From Siccirubricoccus sp. G192 (GTDB lineage Bacteria; Pseudomonadota; Alphaproteobacteria; Acetobacterales; Acetobacteraceae): DNA of 64,000 bases. The DNA is taken from the NCBI RefSeq assembly GCF_019084075.1, contig NZ_JAHREN010000001.1, forward strand, positions 3,259,501 through 3,323,500, written 5' to 3'. The translations under genes and the position numbers were made by a program. Of this stretch, positions 27,767 through 36,204 are shown piece by piece (within the stretch, counting starts at the first letter, position 1; every line of letters begins with the position of its first letter). The notes below the pieces were generated by a model. That model was not told where the DNA came from, made no database searches, and saw only the letters and a list, made by a program, of their open reading frames with translations.

Positions 27767-28447
27767 CTACCGGATGGGCGAGAAGGCGGTGGGCTTCAGC
27801 ACCATCGTCGTCTGCTGCTTCAGGGCGCCGAGGGCGGCGGTGGCACGGCCGAACTCGCCCCAGGCAGGATCGGCGGCCATGGCCGTGCGGCGGCGGTCGC
27901 GGTCACCGAGGCCCTCATAGGCCCACAGGAAGACCGCCTGGTTGATCGGCCCGCATTCCGTCACCGTGAAGAGCAGCAACTGGCCGAGATGCTTGTTCTG
28001 CACCGGCAGGGCCATCTTTTCATAGGCATCGAGCCAGCCGCCGATCTTGCCGGGATGGAAATCGTAGGTGCGGTGGTCCACCACCATGCCGGTGCCGCCG
28101 ATCTTGCGGGTGAAGCCCTGCCCGGCCTTCTGGATGGGCGAGAAGCCCACCGTCTTCAGGAGCTTGTTCTCCTGCTGCGCCAGCGCGCCGGTCTTGGCGC
28201 TCTCGCCGCGGAAGCGTGCCCATTCCGGATCGGCCTCGCGCGCCGCCAGGCCGCGCTCGCGGTCGTCGATGTCGTCGAAGCCGCGCAGGAAGACGGCGCG
28301 GTTCAGGGGGCCGAATTCCGTCGTGAAGAAGCCGAGCAGCGGACCGACATGGCGCGCCGAGCAGGGGCCGCCGATCTCCTCATACAGCTTCAGCCAGGCT
28401 GCGATCTTGCCCGGATGCGCCGTGTACATGCGCTGTTCGACGAACAT
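27767..28447 (-). CDS. Tandem NIPSNAP-domain protein
   Basis: A 226-residue protein made of two NIPSNAP (dimeric alpha-beta barrel) repeats: the first begins FVEQRMYTAHPGKIAAWLKLYE and the second VVDHRTYDFHPGKIGGWLDAYE. Each half ends in a related helix, GALAQQENKLLKTVGFSPI and GALKQQTTMVLKPTAFSPI. The halves clearly derive from internal duplication. The start ATG at 28447 has a GGGAGGGAC site; the open frame continues upstream but is not conserved-looking. NIPSNAP proteins have no firmly assigned bacterial function. A perfect hairpin lies immediately upstream of the ribosome-binding site. Confidence 0.88.
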   Translation of the reverse strand: MFVEQRMYTAHPGKIAAWLKLYEEIGGPCSARHVGPLLGFFTTEFGPLNRAVFLRGFDDIDDRERGLAAREADPEWARFRGESAKTGALAQQENKLLKTVGFSPIQKAGQGFTRKIGGTGMVVDHRTYDFHPGKIGGWLDAYEKMALPVQNKHLGQLLLFTVTECGPINQAVFLWAYEGLGDRDRRRTAMAADPAWGEFGRATAALGALKQQTTMVLKPTAFSPIR

Positions 28448-29046
28448 GGTGTCCCTCCCCACTCCCGCCATGGGGCGGGCTTCGGCGGGAGTGCCGCATA
28501 CTCTCCGGCGCCGGTCAACGGGCGGTGCCGCCCTGCCCGACGGCTGCGGCCAGGGCCGCTTCGCCAAGCCGCGCAAGATGGCGGGCGGAGTCGGCGCGCT
28601 GGATTCATGCCCAAAGCGCCTCGTCATGAGCGCTGGAGTCGCGCCATAAGTAGCAGCAGCGGCGCAATGCGGAGCTGCCCCGCAAGGCCGGTTGGCCAGG
28701 TTCGCCCCAGGGCCACCTAGGCTTTGACGCGGTATTCCCATCCTGTAGTCATACCGGCGGTTGCAGAATGAACCAACCACATGCGGAAGCCTCTTTGGGC
28801 TCCCTCCCAGGTACATTTCTAGAGCATGAAAAGTAATCTACGCAAAATTCTTATAACCGGCCGTTGAAACAACAAACTGCATCGGTCCTTGGGTGCAACG
28901 TGAGGATCTGGTCGCTGCCGCAGATGGCCTGCCCTTGCGGGTCTGCCTCAGTTTTTGAGGTGGCAGCATCGGAAGCCGCCGTCAACCCTGCTTTTCTTGG
29001 CTGCTGACGCGCATGTTTTCGGACCAAAGGCCAGCCAGGGCTTATT
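28448..29046. other. 599-bp intergenic region with a low-GC core
   Basis: No convincing gene is visible between the divergent NIPSNAP and hypothetical genes. The part next to NIPSNAP holds a hairpin (see 28460-28493). The interval around 28790-28870 is clearly richer in A and T than the rest of the window, with TATAAC at 28852-28857 but no good -35 box. Short open frames here lack codon bias and ribosome-binding sites. It may hold divergent promoters or a small RNA; nothing can be assigned. Confidence 0.5.
28460..28493 (-). promoter_or_regulatory. 10-bp perfect hairpin just upstream of the NIPSNAP ribosome-binding site
   Basis: CACTCCCGCC / GGCGGGAGTG with a 14-base loop, 13 bases from the NIPSNAP ATG. 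Its inner edge abuts the GGGAGGG translation signal, so it could act as an operator at the DNA level or as a 5'-leader stem-loop that tunes translation. There is no T-run. Confidence 0.45.
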
Positions 29047-30132
29047 ATGACGACGATGACTATCAATGAGGACAGCGTGGACACTGATCGGCAGCCTCTG
29101 GGCAGCATCGGGCCCGCCGCACGGCACAGGGCTCCCGACGTTCTATCCCATCTCCTGTCGGTGCTGCGCGAGGATTGGACCCTGGTCGGCCGTTGCCGCT
29201 CCAATGTGGAGGAGCCAGGGGATGCGGGGGGCTGCTTCGTCCTCGCGCATCCGGATATCGGCGTTGCGCTGATCGACCTGGAGCCTGGCGAGACTTTCGA
29301 TGCGGAGGCGCGGCTGCGGCGGATGCTGAATGCCGCCGATTTCTCATCCTCCTGCCGTGGCTTCCTGCCGATCGTCCATTGCAGGATCGGCCATGAGGAA
29401 ATCCACGGCCTGCAATGGATGCTGGATCAGGCTTTTGCGGTCGAACTCCCATTGCGCGTTTCCGGTGGCGAAGCCTGGATTTCCGCCCTGCACAGCGCCC
29501 TGGACAGCGGCGTGACCTGGGAGGCGTTGGGAACCGGCAGGCCGCCGCCGCGCCGATCCGACGGTGGCATCCTGTCGCTGCCGGGAGGCAGAGCCGCCGC
29601 GCGAACCGGCTTGGCGGCGCTGGTATTGGTCAGCACCTTCGGGCTCGGCCTGGCGACCGGCATCCTCTGGATGCCGCGACCGGACAGCGCCATGCAATCG
29701 CCCATGCCTCGGCCCTCATCCATCGCCGGCGCGACACCCGCAGCCGCGGGGCCGGTGCTCCACGCCGCTCCTCAGGCGCCGCCACCCGTCCAGGCGGGAA
29801 CGGCGGCCGATACGCCCGCCACCCAGGCACCCGCAGCCGTGCAGCCGCCGGCCAGCAACTTCGCCGCATGGACGCCACCGGCAGCGCCCTTGCCACCCAT
29901 CGCCCCCTCATCGGCCGGCCAGGCGACCCCGGCGCCATTGGTCGGCGCCGAGATCCCGCCAGGACCGGAGATCGGAGTTGGCGCCCCGGCCCATCCGGCC
30001 CGCCGCACGGCGCGAACCTCCTTTGCGATCGATCGCCGCTGCAGCGACGCCGTTTTCCGGTACCAGCAGGGTGCAAGCCTGTCCTATGGCGAGATGATGC
30101 ACATTCGCGACGGCTGCGTCTCATGGCGCTGA
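29047..30132 (+). CDS. Hypothetical single-helix membrane protein with Pro/Ala-rich linker
   Basis: I do not recognise this 361-residue protein. Residues 1-165 form a soluble domain with CFVLAHPDIGVALIDLEPG, faintly like the core strand of NERD/nuclease-like folds, but no catalytic motif is convincing. A transmembrane helix (AALVLVSTFGLGLATGILW) sits near residues 188-206. It is followed by about 120 Pro/Ala-rich residues and a conserved-looking tail with two cysteines (RRCSDAVFRYQQG...IRDGCVSWR). The topology suggests a cytoplasmic domain tethered to an envelope-spanning linker. The gene is monocistronic. Confidence 0.6.
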   Translation: MTTMTINEDSVDTDRQPLGSIGPAARHRAPDVLSHLLSVLREDWTLVGRCRSNVEEPGDAGGCFVLAHPDIGVALIDLEPGETFDAEARLRRMLNAADFSSSCRGFLPIVHCRIGHEEIHGLQWMLDQAFAVELPLRVSGGEAWISALHSALDSGVTWEALGTGRPPPRRSDGGILSLPGGRAAARTGLAALVLVSTFGLGLATGILWMPRPDSAMQSPMPRPSSIAGATPAAAGPVLHAAPQAPPPVQAGTAADTPATQAPAAVQPPASNFAAWTPPAAPLPPIAPSSAGQATPAPLVGAEIPPGPEIGVGAPAHPARRTARTSFAIDRRCSDAVFRYQQGASLSYGEMMHIRDGCVSWR

Positions 30133-30240
30133 CCAGACGGAGCCGGCACAGGGCTGATCTTGCCTGCCGTCGCTGACGGCCCCGCTTGCGCCGGGCCGAT
30201 CCGTCCGGCAATCATCCGCTACCCCCGAAAAGGTTGAGCC

Positions 30241-31209
30241 ATGCTGCCGGCAAAGGACGCGCTGACCATCTGCTTCGCCCATGCGGCCTACCGCATGCAG
30301 GACCGCTTCGCGCTGCGCGGCACCGGTATCCGCAGCATCGAGGTGCGCGACCGCGCCGCGCTGGATGCCGGCCTCGCCGAGGCGGATGTCCTGGTCGTCT
30401 CCGGCCTCTGGAACGACGCGCTGATCCAGCGGGCGCCGAAATTGCGCTTCATCCAGTCGATCAGTGCCGGTGTCGACCAGTACGGCAAGGATGCGCTGCG
30501 TGCCGCCGGCATCCGCCTGGCCAGCGCCCAGGGGGCGAATGCGCGGGCGGTCTCGGAACACGCCATGGCGTTGATCCTGGCGCTCAGCCGCTTGCTGCCG
30601 GAGGCGCGTGACAACCAGGCGAAGCGCGTCTGGCGCGGCATGATCGGCGACCTGGCGCGCCGCGAGGATGAACTCGGCGGCAAGACGCTGCTGATCGTTG
30701 GCCTCGGCCGCATTGGTGGGCGGCTGGCGCAGCTTGCGAAGGCCTTCGACCTCAAGGTGATCGGCATCCGCCGCGATCCCAGTGGCGGCCGCAACGGCGC
30801 CGATGAGGTGCATGGGCTGGACCGGCTGAAGGTGCTGCTGCCGCAGGCGGATGTCGTCGCCCTCACCTGCCCGCTTACGCCGGAAACCGAGGGGCTGATC
30901 GGCGCCGAAGCCCTGGCGCTGATGAAACCCTCCGCCCATCTGATCAATGTCGCGCGTGGCCGTGTCTGCGTGGAAGCGGCGGTGATCGAGGCGCTGGCCC
31001 AGGGCCGTATCGCCGGCGCAGCCCTCGACTGCACCGAAGTCGAGCCGCTGGCTGCCGACAGCCCGCTCTGGGCGATGCCGAACGTGCTGATCACGCCGCA
31101 TACGGCCGGCGAGACCCGACGCTACGAGGATAACGTCATCGACCTGCTGCTGGAGAATCTGGGCCGACTCTGGCGCGGCGAGAACGCGCTGAAGAACCAG
31201 ATCGTCTGA
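30241..31209 (+). CDS. D-2-hydroxyacid dehydrogenase family protein
   Basis: NAD(P)-dependent D-isomer-specific 2-hydroxyacid dehydrogenase, 322 residues. The Rossmann motif GLGRIGG is near residue 157. The catalytic triad is present as Arg in INVARGRV, Glu in DCTEVEPLA and His in TPHTAGET. The N-terminal domain has SISAGVDQYG and ARAVSEHAMALIL, typical of glyoxylate/hydroxypyruvate or phosphoglycerate-type members. The physiological substrate cannot be told from sequence. It converges on the following methyltransferase gene. Confidence 0.9.
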   Translation: MLPAKDALTICFAHAAYRMQDRFALRGTGIRSIEVRDRAALDAGLAEADVLVVSGLWNDALIQRAPKLRFIQSISAGVDQYGKDALRAAGIRLASAQGANARAVSEHAMALILALSRLLPEARDNQAKRVWRGMIGDLARREDELGGKTLLIVGLGRIGGRLAQLAKAFDLKVIGIRRDPSGGRNGADEVHGLDRLKVLLPQADVVALTCPLTPETEGLIGAEALALMKPSAHLINVARGRVCVEAAVIEALAQGRIAGAALDCTEVEPLAADSPLWAMPNVLITPHTAGETRRYEDNVIDLLLENLGRLWRGENALKNQIV

Positions 31210-31225
31210 CCGGCCGGAAGGCCGG
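31210..31225. terminator. Short GC hairpin between convergent genes
   Basis: CCGGCC-GGAA-GGCCGG, a 6-bp stem capped by a GGAA (GNRA-type) tetraloop, starts one base after the dehydrogenase stop and lies before the convergent methyltransferase stop. Probably a bidirectional terminator; no T-run. Confidence 0.4.
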
Positions 31226-31228
31226 GTA

Positions 31229-32131
31229 TCAGGGCCGCCTCAGCCAGAATGCCAGGCCATCCCAAAGGGACAACTCCCGCGTCCCATTCCGGAGCACGGC
31301 AAGGCCGGCCCGTGCCGCCATGCGGGCCAGGTCGGACCGGTCGGCCGCCTCGCCGCGATAGCTGAAATTCAGGATCACCAGGCTGCCGCCCGGCCGCAGG
31401 ATGCGGGCCGCCTCCGCCACATGCCGCTCCGCAAGGTCCAGGCCGGCCTGGACAAGATAGGGGAAGACATCGACGGCGAGCGCGAGGTCGAAGGAGGCGT
31501 CGGCCCATGCCAGGAGATCGTGGCCGGCGCAGGTCTCGAAGCGGAGCCCGCCAATCCCTGCGCAGCGCACCCGTGCCGCCTCGATCATGCCGGGCGAGAC
31601 ATCCAGCCCGAGCACGCTCCGGGCATGTGGCGCGAGCACCGCAGCAAACCGCCCGATGCCGCAGCCGAGATCCAGCACATCCGGATGCCCTTGCAGCAGC
31701 CCGTGGCCGCGCAGCCAGTCCAGGACCTCGCGCGTCGCCTCCTCCAGCAGCCGCGGATCGCCGAGGGAATAGGCGGCGACGCTCGCCTCCGGGCTGATGC
31801 GGACGAGCTGGTCGAACATTGCGCGGCTGGCGGTGATGCCGGCCTCGGCGGTGGGCGCCGGGCGGTGATCCGAACCGGCCCTGACCATCCGTTCCAGCAG
31901 CGCCAGGCCATCGTGCTGCCGCCGCGCCAGGGCCACCAGTTCCGCCAGCCGGGCCGGCAGGTCCGGGCCCTGGAGCGCTTCGAGGCCGGCGGCTACCGCT
32001 GCCGCCGACATTCCCGCCAACAGCAGCCGCATGAGCGCGACCGGCGCGGAGATGCTGCCGTGCAGGCATTCCTCCAGGACCGGGCGCATGGCAGCGGGCG
32101 CCCGCGACAACCAACCCCCCGGCCGGATCAT
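31229..32131 (-). CDS. Class I SAM-dependent methyltransferase
   Basis: A 300-residue protein whose C-terminal half is a class I methyltransferase: motif I VLDLGCGIGRFAAVLA near residue 152, acidic end of strand 2 in VLGLDVSPGMIEAA, motif SFDLALAVDVFPYL, and ILRPGGSLVILNFS. The N-terminal 120 residues are helical (AALRRLLLAGM-like content) and probably confer substrate specificity. The ATG at 32131 gives the full length; an ATG at 32089 is also possible. It follows deoB with 22 bases between, so it may be the last gene of the glycan-type operon. Confidence 0.83.
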   Translation of the reverse strand: MIRPGGWLSRAPAAMRPVLEECLHGSISAPVALMRLLLAGMSAAAVAAGLEALQGPDLPARLAELVALARRQHDGLALLERMVRAGSDHRPAPTAEAGITASRAMFDQLVRISPEASVAAYSLGDPRLLEEATREVLDWLRGHGLLQGHPDVLDLGCGIGRFAAVLAPHARSVLGLDVSPGMIEAARVRCAGIGGLRFETCAGHDLLAWADASFDLALAVDVFPYLVQAGLDLAERHVAEAARILRPGGSLVILNFSYRGEAADRSDLARMAARAGLAVLRNGTRELSLWDGLAFWLRRP

Positions 32132-32153
32132 CGCTCATGGAGGCCCCTGTCGG

Positions 32154-33281
32154 TCAGGCCAGGAAGGAGGTACCGGTCCGCCACGGCCCGACCCCGAAGA
32201 ATTCCGCCAGGCTGGCGGCAATATCGGCGAAGCTCGCACGTGTGCCGAGCGCGTCGCGGCGGGATTTGTGGAGGACGATCAGCGGCACCTCCTCCCGTGT
32301 ATGGTCCGTGCCGCGGAAGGTCGGGTCATTGCCGTGGTCGGCGGTGATGATGATAAGGTCGTCCTCCTCGCAATCCGGCAGGAAGCCGCCCAGCCAGGCG
32401 TCGAATTCGAGCAGCGCGCCTGCATAGCCCGCCGCATCGCGCCGGTGCCCATAGACCGTGTCGAAATCCACCAGATTGGTGAAGACGAGGCCCGCCTCCG
32501 TGTCGCGCCACACCGCCCGGGTGAGGCGCATGCCCTCAGCATTCGACTCCGTCGGATGCGCCTCGGTGATTCCCTGGCCGGCAAAGAGGTCCGCGACCTT
32601 GCCGATGGATTTCACCGGCAATCCCGCCGCGCTGATCGCGTCCAGCACGGTCGGCGGCGGCCGCATGGAGAAATCGTGCCGGCGGGGCGTGCGGGTGAAG
32701 GCGCCGGGCCCGCCGATGAAGGGGCGGGCGATGACCCGGCCGACGCCCCAGGCATCCGCATGCCGACGCGCCACCTCGCAGATCGCATAGAGGCGGCCGA
32801 TCGGCACCACCTCCTCATGCGCCGCGATCTGCAGCACCGAATCGGCTGACGTGTAGAGGATGGGGCAGCCTGTCCGTAGATGCTCCTCCCCCATGTCAGC
32901 GATGATCTGCGTGCCGCTGGCGGGAAGGTTGCCGAGGAAGCGGGTGCCGGCCTCACGCTCGATCGCCTGGACCAGCGCATCCGGGAAGCGTTCGAAAACC
33001 GCGAAGGGTTGGTCGAGCACGACGCCGGCGATTTCCCAATGCCCGGTGGTGCTGTCCTTGCCGGCGGAGCATTCCCGCATGCGGCCATGGCTCGCGCGCG
33101 GCTCGCCATCACCCTCCGCCCCCATGATGCGGTCGAGACCGAGCGAGCAGAGCGTTGGCAGGTGCAGCCCGGTGTGCTGCCGGATATGGCCAAGCGTATC
33201 GGCCCCTGCATCCCCGTATTGCGCCGCATCCGGTGCTCCGCCGACGCCGACGCTGTCCAGCACGATCAGCAGGGCGCGCAT
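32154..33281 (-). CDS. deoB: Phosphopentomutase
   Basis: Interconverts (deoxy)ribose 1-phosphate and 5-phosphate in nucleoside salvage. The 375-residue alkaline-phosphatase-fold enzyme has the metal-binding, nucleophile and cap elements of the family: VLDSVGVGGAPDAAQYGD, GKDSTTGHWEIAG (catalytic Thr), TNLVDFDTVYGHRRD and ITADHGNDPT. The ATG at 33281 overlaps the stop of the CelD-like gene by one base (TGATG). It is an odd passenger for an operon otherwise built of sugar transferases; a role in supplying a pentose phosphate is possible but unproven. Confidence 0.93.
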   Translation of the reverse strand: MRALLIVLDSVGVGGAPDAAQYGDAGADTLGHIRQHTGLHLPTLCSLGLDRIMGAEGDGEPRASHGRMRECSAGKDSTTGHWEIAGVVLDQPFAVFERFPDALVQAIEREAGTRFLGNLPASGTQIIADMGEEHLRTGCPILYTSADSVLQIAAHEEVVPIGRLYAICEVARRHADAWGVGRVIARPFIGGPGAFTRTPRRHDFSMRPPPTVLDAISAAGLPVKSIGKVADLFAGQGITEAHPTESNAEGMRLTRAVWRDTEAGLVFTNLVDFDTVYGHRRDAAGYAGALLEFDAWLGGFLPDCEEDDLIIITADHGNDPTFRGTDHTREEVPLIVLHKSRRDALGTRASFADIAASLAEFFGVGPWRTGTSFLA

Positions 33282-34333
33282 CACGGCACTCCTTCAGCAG
33301 GTGGCGCCAGGACGCGGCGGAAGGTGGGGGAGTCCTGCGCGCCCCAGAAATACTTGTAGCGTTCCTGCCCGCGCAGGAAATCGGCGATGGCTATGCCCTC
33401 ATCAATCGCCTGCTCGATCGCATGGCCGACCAGCAGCATCCCGGGGCTGAGCCGTTCGAGCGCCGGGTCGAAGCCGCTGAGATAGAAATAGAGCCGCCGC
33501 TCCGCACGGCCGGGAGGGTCCGCCAGGGCATAGAGCACCGCCACGACCGCACCCTCCAGGCGCAGGGCATGGAACCGCAACATGCCGCTGCGCAGCAGCC
33601 CCGGCAGCGCCGCTCGGTGGGCCGCCTGGACGGCGGGAGAGGCGAGGACGCCGGCTTCCTCCCGGGTCGCCCAGCGTGCTGCATGCAGGCGCAGCAGGGC
33701 CTCGAAGAGTTCTTCCAAATTCTGCGCACTCGCGCTTTCCCAGCGCGTCGCGCCCGCCAGTTCGGCGCGTTTGCGATGGGTCCGCAGGTCGCGCAGCGTC
33801 TTGCGCGAGACGGTATCGCCAAGCGCCTCGAAGTCCTGCGGCAGATGCAGGATCGGACAGGGCTCGGCGGGTTCGGTCCGGTCCGACCAGCCGGCCGGCG
33901 CCGGCACTTCCAGCAGCGGCGAGCCGGGGCGGAGCTGCGGCCATTCACCGAATTCGAACCGGCCGCGCCGCGCGGCGAGATGCTGGAAGCCGAGCGCCAT
34001 CACCTCGCGCTCGCGCCCCGGCGCGACCAGCGCATCCAGATAATCCGTGGTGCCGATGCCAAGCGGAAAGAGACGGCGCCCACCGTCCCCGGGCTGGGTG
34101 TAGATATAGAAGGGCAGCAGCCCGACAAGCTCGCCGCTCTCCCGGATGGCCAGGGTTAGCAGCTCGCCCTCGCCGATATGCCGCCACCACGGGATCAGCC
34201 AGTCCGGCGACTGGAAGGGGGTGGCGGAGGGCACTATTGCCCAAAGCCTGGCCCAATCCGGCCGCAACTGCTCCAGCCCGGCCGTCCCGGTTGCCTCCTC
34301 GACATGCAGCGGCGCGTCAGGCGATCTCGGCAT
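33281..34333 (-). CDS. GNAT-fold acyltransferase, CelD/BioF2-like
   Basis: A 350-residue protein of the CelD/BioF2 (GNAT_6) group, built of two GNAT-like halves as in FemAB enzymes. Recognisable parts are WLIPWWRHIGEGELLTLAIRE, SRKTLRDLRTHRKRAELAG, LLRLHAARWATREEAG and the C-terminal LYFYLSGFDPALERLSPGM with FLRGQERYKYFWG. Family members transfer acyl or amino-acyl groups to sugars or lipids in exopolysaccharide systems; substrate unknown here. ATG at 34333 overlaps the end of the glycosyltransferase gene by 17 bases. Confidence 0.82.
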   Translation of the reverse strand: MPRSPDAPLHVEEATGTAGLEQLRPDWARLWAIVPSATPFQSPDWLIPWWRHIGEGELLTLAIRESGELVGLLPFYIYTQPGDGGRRLFPLGIGTTDYLDALVAPGREREVMALGFQHLAARRGRFEFGEWPQLRPGSPLLEVPAPAGWSDRTEPAEPCPILHLPQDFEALGDTVSRKTLRDLRTHRKRAELAGATRWESASAQNLEELFEALLRLHAARWATREEAGVLASPAVQAAHRAALPGLLRSGMLRFHALRLEGAVVAVLYALADPPGRAERRLYFYLSGFDPALERLSPGMLLVGHAIEQAIDEGIAIADFLRGQERYKYFWGAQDSPTFRRVLAPPAEGVP

Positions 34334-35378
34334 GGATCTGTCCCGGGCGGGCCAGCCGCGCATAGAGATCGGCGTAGCGCGCCACCATCGCCGCGGCCGA
34401 GAAGCGCCGGCGCGCAGTGGCGCGGCAGGCTTCCGGGTCCAGCGTCGCAGCCTCCCGGATCGCCTCTGCCATCTCCCGGGGATTCCGTACGAGGAAGCCG
34501 GTCACGCCATGCTCGACAATCTCGGGCAAGGCGCCCGAGGGGAAGGCGACGACCGGCGTGCCGCAAGCCAGCGCCTCCATTGCCACCAGCGAGCTGGTCT
34601 CCGGTGCCAGGCTGGTGGAGACGAGGCAGCGCGCCGCGCTCAGCAGGCGGCGCTTGCGCGCAAAGCCCACCACGCCGAGGAAGCGATGCGGTCCCTGCGC
34701 CAGCAACGGCGCGACGGCGTCACGCCAATAGCGCTCGTGCTCGGCATAGGGGAAAACCTGGCCGCCGAGCAGCACCGGGACACCGGCCAGGCTGCCGGCC
34801 TCCAGCGCCTGGTGCTGGTTCTTCTCCGGGCAGATCCGGCCGAGGCTGAGGGCGAAGCCGCGCCGCGAGACCCGGGCCGGCAATTCCTCCACCACCACGC
34901 CGTTGCCGACCGGCGGCAGTAGCGCGGCGGAGGGCGGGCAGGCGCGGTGCTGCGTCCAGGACACGCAATGCAGCCAGGTCTCCGGCCGCGCCAGCCGGAA
35001 GATATCCCGCGGATACCAGGCGGGCGGCAGGTGCAGGGTGGCCAGCACCGGCACGCCGGGCGGCGGTAGATAGGCGTGGAAGTCCAGGCCATGCATATGC
35101 ACGAGGTCGATCGCATGCCGATCCAGCGCGCATTCGACGTTGCGGCGATGCGCCGCCTGCACGGCTTGGCGCGCCGCATCCGGCAGGGGGCCGGCCGGCA
35201 GCGGCGTGGCAAGCAGCGGGCCGGCGGTCGCCGAGCCCTCGCAGGCGACCACGACAGAGGCATGCCCCATTCCTGCCAGGGCGTGGTCGAGCAGGCTCAG
35301 CACTTGCTCCGCGCCGCCCACGGCATCCGGGCCGGTGGGTGCGAAGGGATAGGCGACCTGCAGGATGGTGAGGCTCAG
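34317..35378 (-). CDS. Family 4 glycosyltransferase with apparent CTG start
   Basis: GT-B glycosyltransferase of the GT4 family. The C-terminal half has LSLGRICPEKNQHQALEAG and the E-x7-E region LAPETSSLVAMEALACGTPVVAF. The first ATG/GTG/TTG in frame is GTG at 35321, but translation back to 35378 gives LSLTILQVAYPFAPTGPDAVGGAEQVL, the expected first strand and glycine loop of the fold. No canonical start exists upstream in that frame; a CTG at 35378 overlaps the PIG-L stop as CTGA, mirroring the ATGA/GTGA overlaps elsewhere. I therefore take CTG as the likely start (353 residues). Acceptor and donor unknown. Confidence 0.85.
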   Translation of the reverse strand: MSLTILQVAYPFAPTGPDAVGGAEQVLSLLDHALAGMGHASVVVACEGSATAGPLLATPLPAGPLPDAARQAVQAAHRRNVECALDRHAIDLVHMHGLDFHAYLPPPGVPVLATLHLPPAWYPRDIFRLARPETWLHCVSWTQHRACPPSAALLPPVGNGVVVEELPARVSRRGFALSLGRICPEKNQHQALEAGSLAGVPVLLGGQVFPYAEHERYWRDAVAPLLAQGPHRFLGVVGFARKRRLLSAARCLVSTSLAPETSSLVAMEALACGTPVVAFPSGALPEIVEHGVTGFLVRNPREMAEAIREAATLDPEACRATARRRFSAAAMVARYADLYARLARPGQIHAEIA

Positions 35379-36193
35379 GGCACGCCTCCCATGCCGAGAT
35401 CCCGCAGGGCCTGCGCGGCAAGGCAGCGGAAGCGCGCCCCGGTCATGCCCCAGGGGAAATTCTCATAGTGGAGCCGGCCCGGATGCGGCGGCTGCGTAAA
35501 GTCGTGGCGCGGCGCCGGGCGCAGGCTCTCGGTGCCGATCGGGAAACCCGCCAGGACCTGCCGTTGCGTGGTGAAGCAACCGATCATGCTCCGCTTGAGG
35601 GCGCAGTCCTGCGGGGAAAGCGTGATCGTCACCGGCTCGCAGCCCACCGCGGGAAGGAAGCAGCCGACCGCGATACCGCCCTGCCCGGCATGATAGCACG
35701 CCATCTCCAGAAGCACCGGGCGCGGAGGGCGGAGCAGCCGCAACGCCGCCTGCACCGCGAAGGCCGTCGCGTCATGGTCGGGATGGCCGCCCTCATAGGG
35801 ATGGGTGACGAGTACCGCGGGGCGCCTCTCCCCGACCAGATCGGCAATCCGGCGGGTGAGGCCCGGCAGGTCAAGCGCGGCCTGCTGGTCGGGAATGCCG
35901 AAATCCAGCGCCCGGTCGGCGCCGATGCCCACCAGGCGCAGGGCGGCCAGCAGCTCGCCGCGCCGTGCGGCGGCATAGGCGCCGGGATCGGCAAAGCCAT
36001 GTATGGCCGCGTCCCGCCCGTCGCGCGGCGCCCCATCCGTCACATGCAGGAGCGTCGCATTGCGGAACCGCGGCAATTGCGCGCCGAGCCCGATCACCTC
36101 GTCATCCGGATGCGCGGCGACGACCAGCAGGGGAAGGTCCGTCGTGCCTGCCCCCGAAGCGAGCCAGGCGAGGAGGGCTGCGGCTTCCGCCAT
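35375..36193 (-). CDS. PIG-L family N-acetylglucosaminyl deacetylase-like protein
   Basis: Zinc-dependent deacetylase of the PIG-L/LmbE family, 272 residues. The metal-binding motif AAHPDDE near residue 30 and the second motif HPDHDA are intact, as are VTDGAPRD and LVTHPYEGGHPDH. Members remove acetyl from GlcNAc-containing glycolipids, mycothiol or bacillithiol precursors, or antibiotics. The ATG at 36193 lies 11 bases after the nucleotidyltransferase stop; the frame is open upstream but that part is the shadow of the neighbouring gene. A deacetylase next to GT4 and an acyltransferase suggests deacetylation and re-acylation of an amino sugar. Confidence 0.88.
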   Translation of the reverse strand: MAEAAALLAWLASGAGTTDLPLLVVAAHPDDEVIGLGAQLPRFRNATLLHVTDGAPRDGRDAAIHGFADPGAYAAARRGELLAALRLVGIGADRALDFGIPDQQAALDLPGLTRRIADLVGERRPAVLVTHPYEGGHPDHDATAFAVQAALRLLRPPRPVLLEMACYHAGQGGIAVGCFLPAVGCEPVTITLSPQDCALKRSMIGCFTTQRQVLAGFPIGTESLRPAPRHDFTQPPHPGRLHYENFPWGMTGARFRCLAAQALRDLGMGGVP

Positions 36194-36204
36194 GGCGTCC
36201 GGGC

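Noticed and set aside
28851..29204. Minus-strand open frame of 117 codons overlapping the start of the hypothetical gene
   Set aside because: No ribosome-binding site, atypical residue composition, and it overlaps a plus-strand gene with normal codon bias.
33281..36193. Mycothiol or bacillithiol biosynthesis from GT4, PIG-L and acyltransferase genes
   Set aside because: No MshC- or BshC-like cysteine ligase is present, the acyltransferase is of CelD/BioF2 rather than MshD type, and Alphaproteobacteria normally use glutathione. Kept only as an analogy.
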